Shown here in pieces: positions 1 to 8,488 of a stretch of 64,000 nucleotides of DNA. How positions within the stretch are numbered: the stretch's first letter is position 1; every line of letters starts with the position of its first letter. The DNA lies in the NCBI RefSeq assembly GCF_023634645.1, contig NZ_JAMKMR010000003.1, forward strand, positions 186,001 through 250,000. The letters are read 5' to 3'. Below the pieces are notes generated by a model that was not told the origin of the DNA, did no database searches, and was given only the letters and a program-made list of their open reading frames with translations. Both the position numbers and the translations under genes were made by a program. Origin of the DNA: Vibrio sinus. GTDB lineage: Bacteria > Pseudomonadota > Gammaproteobacteria > Enterobacterales > Vibrionaceae.

Positions 1-228
1 TTTGTTTTTCTTTACTTCGCTCTTCAGCTTTTCGTCATTCTTTGATGTTACAGATTGAACCGTTTCGCATACCACACTAGTATGCTTTTTCCTTTGTTGG
101 TAGCCAGTTAAACTCTTATCTCCGGTATTTTTACTTGCTTTTTCAAAGGTAGGGATGTCTAGCGCGTCATGGATGATTTCAACTCCTTTCTCGTAACTTA
201 AAGAAGCAGTATAATTTGGATTTGTCAT
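1..228 (-). CDS. hypothetical protein, 3' part outside the window
   Basis: An open frame runs from an ATG at 228 down to base 1 without a stop, giving the first 76 residues. The protein starts MTNPNYTASLSYEKG and becomes strongly Lys/Ser/Thr-rich. A Shine-Dalgarno-like AGGCGG lies 9 bases before the ATG. No domain, signal peptide or membrane segment is visible, and I do not recognise the family. Its AT-rich upstream region (229-502) is shared with the divergent LysR gene. Confidence 0.55.
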   Translation of the reverse strand, partial: MTNPNYTASLSYEKGVEIIHDALDIPTFEKASKNTGDKSLTGYQQRKKHTSVVCETVQSVTSKNDEKLKSEVKKNK

Positions 229-502
229 ATTATTTTGCCGCCTGTTTAGTTGTATTAAATAGTAATTATTAAATTAACAATATGATTGATATTGCTATTT
301 AATTATTGATTTCTATATTTCAATAAAGTCAATTTGTTTTTTTTTAACTTATCAGTAATAGGTTTTCATAAACAGGAATAAGACATATTCCATTTTTTAT
401 TTTATAAATAAATAAAATACTCAATACGGAAAGTGCTGAAAGACAAACTGTCTTTTAATGTGCTATTGTTGTCGTGTATATAGTATTATTGATTATATAA
501 AT

Positions 503-1435
503 ATGAATAAGCAGAATAAACCTCTTAGGACAAATAGTGTTAGGCTTGGTCAGTTACGAAGCTTTTTGTATAGTTACGAAACTTGTAGTTTTTCCAAAGC
601 TGCAAAACTGATGGGTGTTTCACAATCCGCGATTACTAAAAACATCAAAAGTCTAGAAGACCATTTCAATGTAAAGTTGTTCCACAGAGATACGCGTAAT
701 TTTGAGTTAACTAAAGCGGCAAACAAACTATACCCTATAGTTCATGCACTTTGTTTTCAAAGTGATGCGCTTGACGAGTGCCTTAACGTCATTGATTGTG
801 GAGATTATGGTGAGGTGCGTATTGGGTTTGATAGAGTGTTTGCCCCATATGGAAGCCAGCTTCTTACCAATTTGTTTTCTCAACAATTCCCGGAAATGAA
901 AATATCGATTGTTGATGACCATATTTCCTTTCTACATCAGAAACTTCTCAAAGGTAAAATGGACTTTTATATCTACTATCATGGTGCTTGCAATTATGTC
1001 GATGAGGCAGAGCATTTGGTTGTGCAGCCTTTACTGGATCTTCAACCTCTCGCGGTTGTATCTCCAGAAGCAGAGTTTTTAAAGAATGAGGAGGCACTGG
1101 AGTGCTATAAATGGGTTTGTCCTAAAGTAGAAGGATATTTTTCAGATCATAACTTCTGGGAAAAATATCAGGAGATAAAAGACAAGGGCAACATCATGTA
1201 TGAAATAGACAGTAACCATACTCGGATAGATCTCGCAGTCGAGGGTGTTGCTGCTACCATTTTGCCCTCCTTCACCGTGAAACAGCAGTTGGCGTCTGGA
1301 AAGTTAATACCGCTGCCTATCGAGTTAGACCCTATTCGGTTATCCGTCTTTTATTTAAAAACCAATCCCATTGAGAAAAAGTACAAGCTGATACTGGACA
1401 ATTTTGTTAAACGATTCAATGATTTTTACACTTGA
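503..1435 (+). CDS. LysR-family transcriptional regulator
   Basis: About 310 residues, normal for LysR proteins. The N-terminus has the winged helix-turn-helix pattern (LRSFLYSYETCSFSKAAKLM, then GVSQSAITKNIKSLE and LFHRDTR). The rest looks like a periplasmic-binding-protein-type effector domain. The frame is open back to an ATG at 458, but the extra 15 residues are Cys/Tyr-rich and unlike the family, so ATG 503 is preferred. Neither start has a good ribosome binding site. The adjacent truncated minus-strand gene or the downstream Dabb gene are possible targets. The effector cannot be inferred. Confidence 0.85.
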   Translation: MNKQNKPLRTNSVRLGQLRSFLYSYETCSFSKAAKLMGVSQSAITKNIKSLEDHFNVKLFHRDTRNFELTKAANKLYPIVHALCFQSDALDECLNVIDCGDYGEVRIGFDRVFAPYGSQLLTNLFSQQFPEMKISIVDDHISFLHQKLLKGKMDFYIYYHGACNYVDEAEHLVVQPLLDLQPLAVVSPEAEFLKNEEALECYKWVCPKVEGYFSDHNFWEKYQEIKDKGNIMYEIDSNHTRIDLAVEGVAATILPSFTVKQQLASGKLIPLPIELDPIRLSVFYLKTNPIEKKYKLILDNFVKRFNDFYT

Positions 1436-1493
1436 TGTAATTTGGGTATGGTATCTTAATGCCTCAATTAAGTATCGCTGATGGAGTTAAGAG

Positions 1494-1790
1494 ATGATAC
1501 GCCACATATTGTTAATAAAATTTAAAGAGTCGGCTCAGCTTTTAGAAGTAGATAGACTCAAGTCATTGTTTTTGAGTATGCCTGACAAGGTATCAGGTGT
1601 AGAGTCCGTTGAGTGGGGAGAAAACGATAGCCCTGAAGATAAAAATCAAGGGTTTACACATTCCGTCTTAATGACCTTCAAAGATGATGATGGGCGAACC
1701 AATTATTTGTATCACCCCGAACATGAAGCGCTAAAAGAGGTATTTAGACCACTGCTAGACGATTTGGTGGTTCTAGATTATCGGGTGTAG
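1494..1790 (+). CDS. Dabb (stress-responsive alpha/beta barrel) domain protein
   Basis: A 98-residue protein beginning MIRHILLIKFKESA, with a ferredoxin-like pattern and the C-terminal stretch YHPEHEALKEVFRPLLDDLV. The leading IRHIvlikFK and the Y.HPeH motif are typical of the Dabb family, small dimeric barrels that include aromatic-compound enzymes and stress proteins of unknown role. It lies 58 bases after the LysR gene and could be its target. A 34-codon ORF follows after 7 bases. The exact reaction is unknown. Confidence 0.75.
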   Translation: MIRHILLIKFKESAQLLEVDRLKSLFLSMPDKVSGVESVEWGENDSPEDKNQGFTHSVLMTFKDDDGRTNYLYHPEHEALKEVFRPLLDDLVVLDYRV

Positions 1791-1797
1791 GATATCG

Positions 1798-1902
1798 ATG
1801 CCATTGAATCAGCAAACCGAATTTCAACTTATTGAGGCTATGCTAGTGCAAGCTAAGCAAGATGGTTCTCTGGATAGGATGCTAAGTCAATATAGAAAAT
1901 AG
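1798..1902 (+). CDS. possible 34-residue small protein downstream of Dabb
   Basis: ATG 1798 opens a short frame that starts MPLNQQTEFQLIEAMLVQA and ends DRMLSQYRK before TAG. AGGAT lies 5 bases before the ATG, and the gene starts 7 bases after the Dabb stop, consistent with translational coupling. The composition (Gln/Leu/Glu, amphipathic, probably helical) resembles a real short protein. No family is recognised, and the evidence is only position, ribosome binding site and composition. Confidence 0.4.
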   Translation: MPLNQQTEFQLIEAMLVQAKQDGSLDRMLSQYRK

Positions 1903-2002
1903 TACAAAACTGTTGAATTCGTTCTATTTAATTTAGGTCTTTCTTGCGACGGAAGAGAACTTAACTATCCTGATAGTTATGTGAAACAAAACTCATAGCT
2001 TT

Positions 2003-3634
2003 ATGAACAATAAAATCGTCATTGTCGCTGCGATTATTTTTATATCGGGTTGTCTACTTAGTTTACTCAGTTTTACGCTGTTAAAGTCGTCTGAGAAACA
2101 AGTGATATTTAAAGAGTTTGAACGGCAAATCAACACCTACAATGCCCATATGCATGAGGAGTTAGAAACCAGTTTTGAAGCCTTGTACGCACTCGGTGTA
2201 CTTTTTCATAAGCCGCCACTTCCCAGTGAATCAGAGTTTCGAGAAGTAGCATCTTCAATTACCAATCGTCATCCTAGTATTCAAGCGCTTGAGTGGATTC
2301 CTGTGGTGGAAAAATCTGAGCGAGAGGAGTATGAATCGACAAAACGTAACTCATTCCCAAATTTTACCTTCACCTCGTTGAACTCAAAAGGAGAGCTAGA
2401 GGTTTCTCCAATTAGAGATATCTATTATCCAGTCTATTATGTTGAGCCATATATTGGTAATGAGCCAGCACTTGGCTATGATTTAGGTTCTAATCGAACT
2501 CGATTGGAAACGATTGAAAAATCCCGCGATACTGGCCGGCCGCAAGCAACTGCGAGCGTTACCTTAGTACAGGAAAAAGATCATCAAGCTGGCTTTTTAT
2601 CCTTTATTCCCGTTTATAACCAAAAACATCAGACTATTGCTGATCGAAAAAGTGCAATTGAAGGGTTCGTCCTTGGTGTTTTTCGAGTTGGAGCGATTGC
2701 TTCTGAAGCTATACAGTATAACCCCGAGATTAATATCGAAATTTATGATATCACTCAGGCTGAACAACCAGTCAAGTTATATGACTCTCAAGCGAGTTTA
2801 AAGGAACATTTTTCTGCTTCAAGCTACTCTTATGTGAGTGGGGACATTGAGGTGTTAGGACGCCTTTGGGAGATTGTTGCGACCCCATCAGTAGAGTATA
2901 TCCAGTCACGCAGCAAAGCTTATCCATATTGGCTGTTGCTAAGTGGCATCTCATTGTCGACCGTTATGACAATAATGATATTGTTTCTAGGTAGAGCGAA
3001 CCAAATCATTAGTAACCAAGTAGAGAAAAAGACAAGAGAGCTATCTTCACTGAATCAATTGCTCAGAAATCAGTCAAATTTAGATGTGCTAACGGGGTTG
3101 GCGAACCGACGTTCATTCGATAATTCTTTTGAAGTGATGTGGAACAAGTCCATTGAAACGGGTCAGCCGATATCGCTTATCCTTATCGATATCGATGATT
3201 TCAAAAAATATAATGACTTATATGGTCACTTATGTGGGGATGAGTGTTTGAAGTCGGTCGCAGAAGGTCTCAGCTATGTTCCTCTAAAGGAGTCGGATGT
3301 GGTTGCGAGATTCGGTGGTGAGGAATTTGTCGTGTTGCTTGATAACTGTTCCAATCCAGTAGCAATTGCCAATCGATGCCATTCTGCGGTAGAGAAGCTG
3401 CAGAGTAGAAACATGGGCGAGAGTACCATGCCTATTGATAAAGTCACCGTGAGTATTGGTGTGGCGACAGTGGTGGCTAAGTCTGGGGTAAGCCCCATGT
3501 CTCTTTTTGAAAAAGCCGATCAGGCTTTGTATACCGCGAAAGGCGCGGGGAAAAATCAAACCTGCTTCGAAAGTGGCCAAAAAACGGCTAGTTTTAAAGT
3601 GGTAAAATCGGAACATCAATTAGAAAATTTGTGA
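2003..3634 (+). CDS. CHASE-domain membrane diguanylate cyclase (GGDEF)
   Basis: A 543-residue inner-membrane protein that should make cyclic di-GMP from GTP. An N-terminal membrane helix (about 4-26) precedes a periplasmic CHASE sensor domain (about 70-250, with HPSIQALEWIPVV and a later DLGSNRTRLETIEKSRDTG). A second helix lies near 310-330, then a cytoplasmic GGDEF domain. The active-site loop is GGEEF at residues 438-442, a functional variant. The inhibitory I-site, normally RxxD five residues upstream, reads KESD, so product inhibition may be weakened. No EAL domain follows. The CHASE ligand cannot be read from sequence. Confidence 0.9.
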   Translation: MNNKIVIVAAIIFISGCLLSLLSFTLLKSSEKQVIFKEFERQINTYNAHMHEELETSFEALYALGVLFHKPPLPSESEFREVASSITNRHPSIQALEWIPVVEKSEREEYESTKRNSFPNFTFTSLNSKGELEVSPIRDIYYPVYYVEPYIGNEPALGYDLGSNRTRLETIEKSRDTGRPQATASVTLVQEKDHQAGFLSFIPVYNQKHQTIADRKSAIEGFVLGVFRVGAIASEAIQYNPEINIEIYDITQAEQPVKLYDSQASLKEHFSASSYSYVSGDIEVLGRLWEIVATPSVEYIQSRSKAYPYWLLLSGISLSTVMTIMILFLGRANQIISNQVEKKTRELSSLNQLLRNQSNLDVLTGLANRRSFDNSFEVMWNKSIETGQPISLILIDIDDFKKYNDLYGHLCGDECLKSVAEGLSYVPLKESDVVARFGGEEFVVLLDNCSNPVAIANRCHSAVEKLQSRNMGESTMPIDKVTVSIGVATVVAKSGVSPMSLFEKADQALYTAKGAGKNQTCFESGQKTASFKVVKSEHQLENL

Positions 3635-3663
3635 GTGCAAACCTTGTCGGTTAACACTCACAA
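3629..3663. terminator. inverted repeat between convergent genes
   Basis: A perfect 9-bp inverted repeat (TTGTGAGTG at 3629-3637, CACTCACAA at 3655-3663) with a 17-base loop overlaps the stop codon of the GGDEF gene. It lies between that gene and the convergent transporter gene. There is no strong T-run, so efficiency is uncertain. Confidence 0.4.
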
Positions 3664-3700
3664 CGTGCCCTTTTAAAGTCCAAACCTCTATGGAAACAGA

Positions 3701-5146
3701 TTATGCTGACGCTTTGTTTGAGCGGCGTGAGCGTGAAGCACGGCCAAGCTTCTCTGCCATCACGTCTTGCATTTTCTCCAACGCCACTCCTTTTGTCTCG
3801 GGTACAAATTTAACGACGAAGTACATACAGATCATCGAAAGTGCCGCGAACAGCCAGAAACTAAAGCCACCATTAAAGTGTTCTTTTAAAAACGGGTTGT
3901 CGTTTAATATTGGGAAGGTTTGCGTCACGATAAACCCTGCGCACCATTGGGCCCCAACAGCGATGGCCATTGCCCTTGAGCGAATGCTATTAGGGAATAT
4001 TTCAGAGATCATAGTCCAGCATGCGCAGCCCCATGACGTTGCATAAGACACCACGTACAGACATAAAGCAAACAGAGCGGAATATCCAGCGGACTGATTA
4101 TAAAGCACAAAGCCCACATAGGTCATACTCAGAGCGCACCCAAGCGTTCCCCATTTCATTAACGGTAAACGCCCGACCTTATCAATGAGGTACATGCCCA
4201 ATGCGTTGCCAAGGATAAACACAACCCCAATGAAAGTGGTCTGAAATAGTGCGTTTTGCGTACCGCCAACAATAGGCTTTAAAATCTCCGGTGTGTAGTA
4301 CATGATAACGTTGATGCCGGTAAATTGCTGAGCCGCCGCAACAAAGGTTCCCACTGCAACGATGGATAACATGAGCGGTGACTTCATACTAACTTGGCTT
4401 TTCTTCGCTACTCTACTTGCCATCAGTGAGTCTTCTATTTCGGCAATGACATTTTCGGCATGTTGTCGATTGGAAATCTTCGTTAACACCGCTCTGGCTT
4501 GATCAAGTTTGCCTTTTAACACCAGCCAACGTGGTGATTCTGGGATGGTGAACAAGAGTACACCAAAAATCACTGCCGGTATGATTTCTGAACCTAGCAT
4601 CCAGCGCCAGCCTAAGTCCTGTAGCCAGAGCTCCGTCATTCCTTTTGCTATCATATAGTTGACAAAAAATACCACGGTTTGTCCAACGACAACGGATTGT
4701 TGAAACATGCTAACAGCGCGTCCTCTAAATTCCCTTGGGGCGACTTCAGACATGTACATCGGTGACACCACAGCGGCAAGGCCCACACCAAGACCACCAA
4801 CGATGCGCAAGAGGGTGTAAAACGTAAAACTGGTAGCAAGCGCAGATCCGACAGCGGAAATAGAAAAAAGAATGGCCGCAGCGAACAGAGTATTTCGGCG
4901 ACCATATTTTAGTGAACACCAACCAGCACTGAGTGCGCCAATGATACTTCCGAGTACCACACTAGAGACCGCCCAACCTGTTTCCGCTGGTGATAGCGCA
5001 AAGTAAGAGGTGATTGGGCCGATCGCGCCTGATATTACGGCAGTATCGTAGCCAAATAATATGCCCCCTAGTGCGGCGACACAGCAAATTTTCACAATGT
5101 ATGCAATGTTTCGTGGGGATTGTACCGTCGAGTTGTCCGATGACAT
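3701..5146 (-). CDS. MFS sugar-porter, probable myo-inositol transporter
   Basis: A 481-residue, twelve-helix major facilitator of the sugar-porter family, an inner-membrane proton symporter. Signatures visible are GYDTAVISGAI in helix 1, VSPMYMSEVAPREFRGR after helix 4, PESPRWLV before the central loop, GINVIMYYTPEI in helix 7, and PETKG after helix 12. It diverges from the inositol catabolic operon and shares its palindrome-bearing control region, which makes myo-inositol (IolT-like uptake) the likely substrate. Substrate is inferred from context only. The ATG at 5146 has a good AGGAGT ribosome binding site. Confidence 0.85.
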   Translation of the reverse strand: MSSDNSTVQSPRNIAYIVKICCVAALGGILFGYDTAVISGAIGPITSYFALSPAETGWAVSSVVLGSIIGALSAGWCSLKYGRRNTLFAAAILFSISAVGSALATSFTFYTLLRIVGGLGVGLAAVVSPMYMSEVAPREFRGRAVSMFQQSVVVGQTVVFFVNYMIAKGMTELWLQDLGWRWMLGSEIIPAVIFGVLLFTIPESPRWLVLKGKLDQARAVLTKISNRQHAENVIAEIEDSLMASRVAKKSQVSMKSPLMLSIVAVGTFVAAAQQFTGINVIMYYTPEILKPIVGGTQNALFQTTFIGVVFILGNALGMYLIDKVGRLPLMKWGTLGCALSMTYVGFVLYNQSAGYSALFALCLYVVSYATSWGCACWTMISEIFPNSIRSRAMAIAVGAQWCAGFIVTQTFPILNDNPFLKEHFNGGFSFWLFAALSMICMYFVVKFVPETKGVALEKMQDVMAEKLGRASRSRRSNKASA

Positions 5147-5263
5147 GTGTAGTACTCCTTTATGGGGCCTGCTCTCGTTATTCTACGGTGGGTGAGAGCT
5201 AGGGTAGGGTTGGTTGTTGTGTTTTGGATAATGCATTTGCTTTCATTAACGGAGTGGATGTTA

Positions 5264-5281
5264 ATGATAAATATTTTTCAT
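5264..5281. promoter_or_regulatory. iol operator copy 1
   Basis: ATGATAAATATTTTTCAT, the same as the perfect palindrome at 5519 except for one base (position 5 is T). It lies about 120 bases upstream of the transporter start. Inferred to bind the RpiR-type regulator encoded at 12567-13412. Confidence 0.65.
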
Positions 5282-5368
5282 AATTTTTCGATTCATCCTA
5301 GTTACTAGATTCGAACGCGACTAGTGTTAAATCTCACTTTTTTGTTTATTTGTTATCCTAGTCAAATA

Positions 5369-5386
5369 ATGACAAATATTTTTCAT
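5369..5386. promoter_or_regulatory. iol operator copy 2
   Basis: ATGACAAATATTTTTCAT, differing from the perfect palindrome only at the same position 5 (C). It sits 105 bases from copy 1, close to ten helical turns, so the two sites could face the same side of the DNA. Confidence 0.65.
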
Positions 5387-5518
5387 TGTGCGATATTGTT
5401 ACAAGTAATTGAAATATATGCATTTAAAAATAGTTTAAAAACTAAAAATTTTGACTAAACCCTTTATTTCAATAAGGACTCAGGCATTTTTTCATTTCTT
5501 TTTCAATACGCCGTAATG

Positions 5519-5536
5519 ATGAAAAATATTTTTCAT
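5519..5536. promoter_or_regulatory. iol operator copy 3 (perfect palindrome)
   Basis: ATGAAAAATATTTTTCAT is an exact 18-bp palindrome. It overlaps the candidate -35 of iolE, as expected of a repressor site. Confidence 0.7.
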
Positions 5537-5559
5537 TTGTTGGAGTATTTCACTATAGT
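5531..5559 (+). promoter_or_regulatory. candidate iolE promoter
   Basis: A -10 TATAGT (5554-5559) lies 17 bases after a weak -35 TTTCAT (5531-5536). The -35 is inside the palindrome at 5519-5536, so repressor binding would block polymerase. Confidence 0.45.
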
Positions 5560-5579
5560 GATGCCATCGATATGGGCTT

Positions 5580-5637
5580 GGCGGTGCGAAAACGATCCAC
5601 CGCCTCGGCTGGGATAAGACCCTTTTTAACGGCGGAG
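5580..5637 (+). promoter_or_regulatory. structured iolE leader
   Basis: GGCGGTG (5580-5586) pairs perfectly with CACCGCC (5598-5604). The CCGCC part of the second arm could instead pair with GGCGG (5631-5635), which overlaps the iolE ribosome binding site GGAG. GGGATAAGACCC between them can form a small stem. This could be a translational switch or chance in a GC-rich leader. It matches no riboswitch class I recognise. Confidence 0.3.
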
Positions 5638-5644
5638 TATCAAA

Positions 5645-6538
5645 ATGAGTAAAGTGCGATTTGGAATTAGCCCTCTAACATGGACCAATGATGATATGCC
5701 CGAGCTGGGTGGAGAAATCCCACTAGAAACGTGTTTAAGTGAGATGGCTGAAGCAGGTTTTACTGGCACTGAATTAGGTACTAAGTATCCAAGAGATCCA
5801 GACGTTCTTATTCCGCTGCTAGATAAGCATAACTTGGTGTTAGCATCAGGTTGGTATAGTGGAAATTTGATGACGCTTTCAGCACAAGAAGAAATACAAG
5901 CGATGCAACCTCACATTCGATTGCTGAAAGCAGCGAAATGTCAGGCGATGGTATATGGGGAAGTCAGTAATACCGTGCATGGAGACATTAATATTCCGAC
6001 TTCTCAGCGCGTCATCTTGTCCATGGATGAATGGAAATCCTACGCTGCTAAGCTTTCTGAAGTCGCGAGTTATCTGTATCACGAGCATGATATCAAGCTG
6101 TCTTTCCACCACCATGTTGGCACCATTTGTGAGACGGAAGAGGACATCAACTTGCTTATGGAATTGACTGCACCTGAAGTGTTTCTAACGTTAGACACTG
6201 GCCACGTGACCTATGGCGGTGGTGACCCAGTCACCATGATTAAACGTTGGGGACATCGAATTGGTCATATGCATTTCAAAGACTTACGCCTAAATGTTAT
6301 GGAAACGGCTCGTGCCGAAGACAAATCTTTCCTCAATGCCGTACTAGACGGAGTTTTCACTGTGCCTGGTACTGGTGATGTGAACTACGATGAAGTGTTT
6401 GCTGCGTTAAAAGAACGCGATTATGAAGGATGGTTGTTGGTTGAAGCAGAACAAGATCCAGCAAAAGCGAACCCGTTAGAATACGCAAAGATTGCTTATC
6501 AAAACATCACGCAATACGCGAACAAATATCAACTCTAA
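5645..6538 (+). CDS. iolE: myo-inosose-2 dehydratase IolE
   Basis: A 297-residue TIM-barrel enzyme of the xylose-isomerase-like superfamily that dehydrates scyllo-inosose (2-keto-myo-inositol) to the trihydroxycyclohexane dione. Family features: the start VRFGISPLTWTNDDMPELGG, then FTGTELGTKYP, SFHHHVGTICETEEDI, LTLDTGHVTYGGGDP and HMHFKDLR, which supply the Glu/Asp/His metal-site residues. Length fits IolE. It is the first gene of the operon, with GGAG before ATG 5645, and is followed by iolD after 18 bases. Confidence 0.93.
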   Translation: MSKVRFGISPLTWTNDDMPELGGEIPLETCLSEMAEAGFTGTELGTKYPRDPDVLIPLLDKHNLVLASGWYSGNLMTLSAQEEIQAMQPHIRLLKAAKCQAMVYGEVSNTVHGDINIPTSQRVILSMDEWKSYAAKLSEVASYLYHEHDIKLSFHHHVGTICETEEDINLLMELTAPEVFLTLDTGHVTYGGGDPVTMIKRWGHRIGHMHFKDLRLNVMETARAEDKSFLNAVLDGVFTVPGTGDVNYDEVFAALKERDYEGWLLVEAEQDPAKANPLEYAKIAYQNITQYANKYQL

Positions 6539-6556
6539 TCGTCAGGGAAGAGAATC

Positions 6557-8428
6557 ATGAAAACCATACGTCTTACCGTAGCTGAAGCGTTAGCCAAATA
6601 TCTAGCGGCACAAATGATTAAAATTGATGGCCAAGTGGAGCAGTTATTTGGATGTGCTTTTGCAATATTTGGTCACGGTAATGTTACCTGTTTTGGCCAA
6701 CAACTTAAGAATATTGAAGATAAAATTCCTACTTGGCGAGGCCAAAACGAGCAATCTATGGCGACGGCTGCTATTGCTTATGCCAAAGCCAATCAACGTC
6801 ATCGAATTGGCATTGCTACCAGCTCTATAGGACCTGGAGCAACCAATATGGTCACAGCAGCAGGTATCGCGCACACCAATCGTTTACCCGTCTTGCTGAT
6901 CTCGGGTGATTCGTATGTCAGCCGATTGCCAGATCCCGTGTTACAGCAACCTGAGAACTTTTACGACCCTTCCATCACCTGTAATGATGCCTTTAAACCT
7001 CTGACTCGTTATTGGGATAGAATTGTATCCCCGTCTCAGCTTATTCACACGCTGCCGCAAGCGATTGATACCATGCTCGACCCAGAAACGTGTGGTCCGG
7101 CATTTATTGGCTTACCGCAAGACATTCAAGGTGTTGCTTACGACTACCCAGAAAGCTTTTTTGTTGAAAAGATCCATCGAGTTCGCCGTCCTGAGCCAGA
7201 GCTTGCTGATTTACAAGAAGCAAAGGCGTTATTGATCAAGGCTAAAACGCCGCTCATTATTTCTGGTGGTGGGGTGCACTATTCCTTGGCAACAGATGAG
7301 TTGGCTCAGTTTGCGAAAAAACACAATATTCCAGTGGTTGAAACCATCGCGGGTCGCGCCACCATGTTGCAAGACAACCCCCTCAATGCTGGGCCCATCG
7401 GTGTAACAGGTTCGGACTCAGCCAACTACATGGCAGCCGAAGCCGATGTGGTCTTGGCGATTGGAACACGTTTGCAAGATTTCACCACAGGCTCTTGGAG
7501 CGTTTTCCGCAATGATGACATGAAGCTCATTTCGATGAATGTGGCTCGCTTTGACGCGGTGAAGCATCAAGCCTTAGCGGTGAAGTGCGACGCTCGTCAA
7601 GGTATATCGAAGCTTTCCTCATTGCTGGATGATTGGACAAGCAGCCCGGAGTGGGCCGAAAAGGCCAAGATCAGAGCGGATGAGTGGAAGCAAGTCGTAC
7701 ACAAGCGTACTCATCCAAAAGAGGGAGATCTGTTGCCTGGTTTGTCGTCTTATGCTCAAGTCATTGGCAAGGTAAACGCCAAGATGCAGCCCGGTGATAC
7801 TGTGGTTACTGCGGCAGGGGGATTGCCTGCGGAATTGGCCATGAACTGGCAAAGTTATCAAATTGGTAAGTTCGATATTGAGTTTGGTTTTTCTTGTATG
7901 GGCTATGAGATTGCAGGCGGATGGGGCGCAAAAGTGGCTAACCCTAATAACGATGTCGTGGTTTTAGTCGGTGACGGTTCATACTTAATGCAAAACTCTG
8001 ATATCTACTCTTCCGTTTTAACTGGCCATAAGATGATCGTGGTCGTGTGTGATAACGGTGGTTTTGCGGTTATCAACAAACTTCAGAACAACACTGGCAA
8101 TACTTCATTTAACAACCTTCTAGAAGATTGCCGCCGTCCTGATGGTGAACTGGCTCGTGTGGATTTTGCCAAACACGCCGAGGCTCAAGGAGCGTTAAGC
8201 GAAAAACTCATTTCCATTGATCAGTTTGAAGAGGCCTTCCAACGAGCGAAAGAAGCGGACAGAACCTACGTTATTGTTGTCGATATTGATCCGGTATCTC
8301 CAGCAACTTGGTCTACCTGTGATTGTTGGTGGGAGGTAGGGCTACCGGAAGTCACCCGTGATGATAAAACGGCGCAAGCTGTTGCAGCATGGGAAGAGGG
8401 GCGCGTCAACCAACGTCGTGGTGTTTAG
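6557..8428 (+). CDS. iolD: 3D-(3,5/4)-trihydroxycyclohexane-1,2-dione hydrolase IolD
   Basis: A 623-residue thiamine-diphosphate enzyme that opens the ring of the dione made by IolE, giving 5-deoxy-glucuronate. The acetolactate-synthase-like layout is visible: an N-terminal pyrimidine-binding domain with the Glu region WRGQNEQSMATAAIAYAK, a central domain, and a C-terminal domain with the ThDP motif GDGSYLMQNSDIYSSVLTG. The C-terminal CDCWWEVG segment is typical of IolD. The cytoplasmic enzyme has the usual family length. Confidence 0.94.
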   Translation: MKTIRLTVAEALAKYLAAQMIKIDGQVEQLFGCAFAIFGHGNVTCFGQQLKNIEDKIPTWRGQNEQSMATAAIAYAKANQRHRIGIATSSIGPGATNMVTAAGIAHTNRLPVLLISGDSYVSRLPDPVLQQPENFYDPSITCNDAFKPLTRYWDRIVSPSQLIHTLPQAIDTMLDPETCGPAFIGLPQDIQGVAYDYPESFFVEKIHRVRRPEPELADLQEAKALLIKAKTPLIISGGGVHYSLATDELAQFAKKHNIPVVETIAGRATMLQDNPLNAGPIGVTGSDSANYMAAEADVVLAIGTRLQDFTTGSWSVFRNDDMKLISMNVARFDAVKHQALAVKCDARQGISKLSSLLDDWTSSPEWAEKAKIRADEWKQVVHKRTHPKEGDLLPGLSSYAQVIGKVNAKMQPGDTVVTAAGGLPAELAMNWQSYQIGKFDIEFGFSCMGYEIAGGWGAKVANPNNDVVVLVGDGSYLMQNSDIYSSVLTGHKMIVVVCDNGGFAVINKLQNNTGNTSFNNLLEDCRRPDGELARVDFAKHAEAQGALSEKLISIDQFEEAFQRAKEADRTYVIVVDIDPVSPATWSTCDCWWEVGLPEVTRDDKTAQAVAAWEEGRVNQRRGV

Positions 8429-8488
8429 AACCAGTATTAAGTCTGATTGTACAGCTTAATTTGGCGTTAAATTTATTCGAGGTGAAGT

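Larger units (their letters stand above)
5147..5644. promoter_or_regulatory. divergent control region of the inositol locus
   Basis: About 500 AT-rich bases between the transporter gene and iolE, with no convincing gene. It holds three copies of an 18-bp palindrome, a candidate iolE promoter and a GC-rich leader hairpin, each listed separately. Confidence 0.75.

Noticed and set aside
3690..4046. 118-codon plus-strand ORF inside the inositol transporter gene
   Set aside because: Shadow of a well-supported sugar porter on the other strand; no family features.
5386..5403. Possible CRP site (TGTGCGATATTGTTACA)
   Set aside because: Spacing between half-sites is off by one and the second half is weak.
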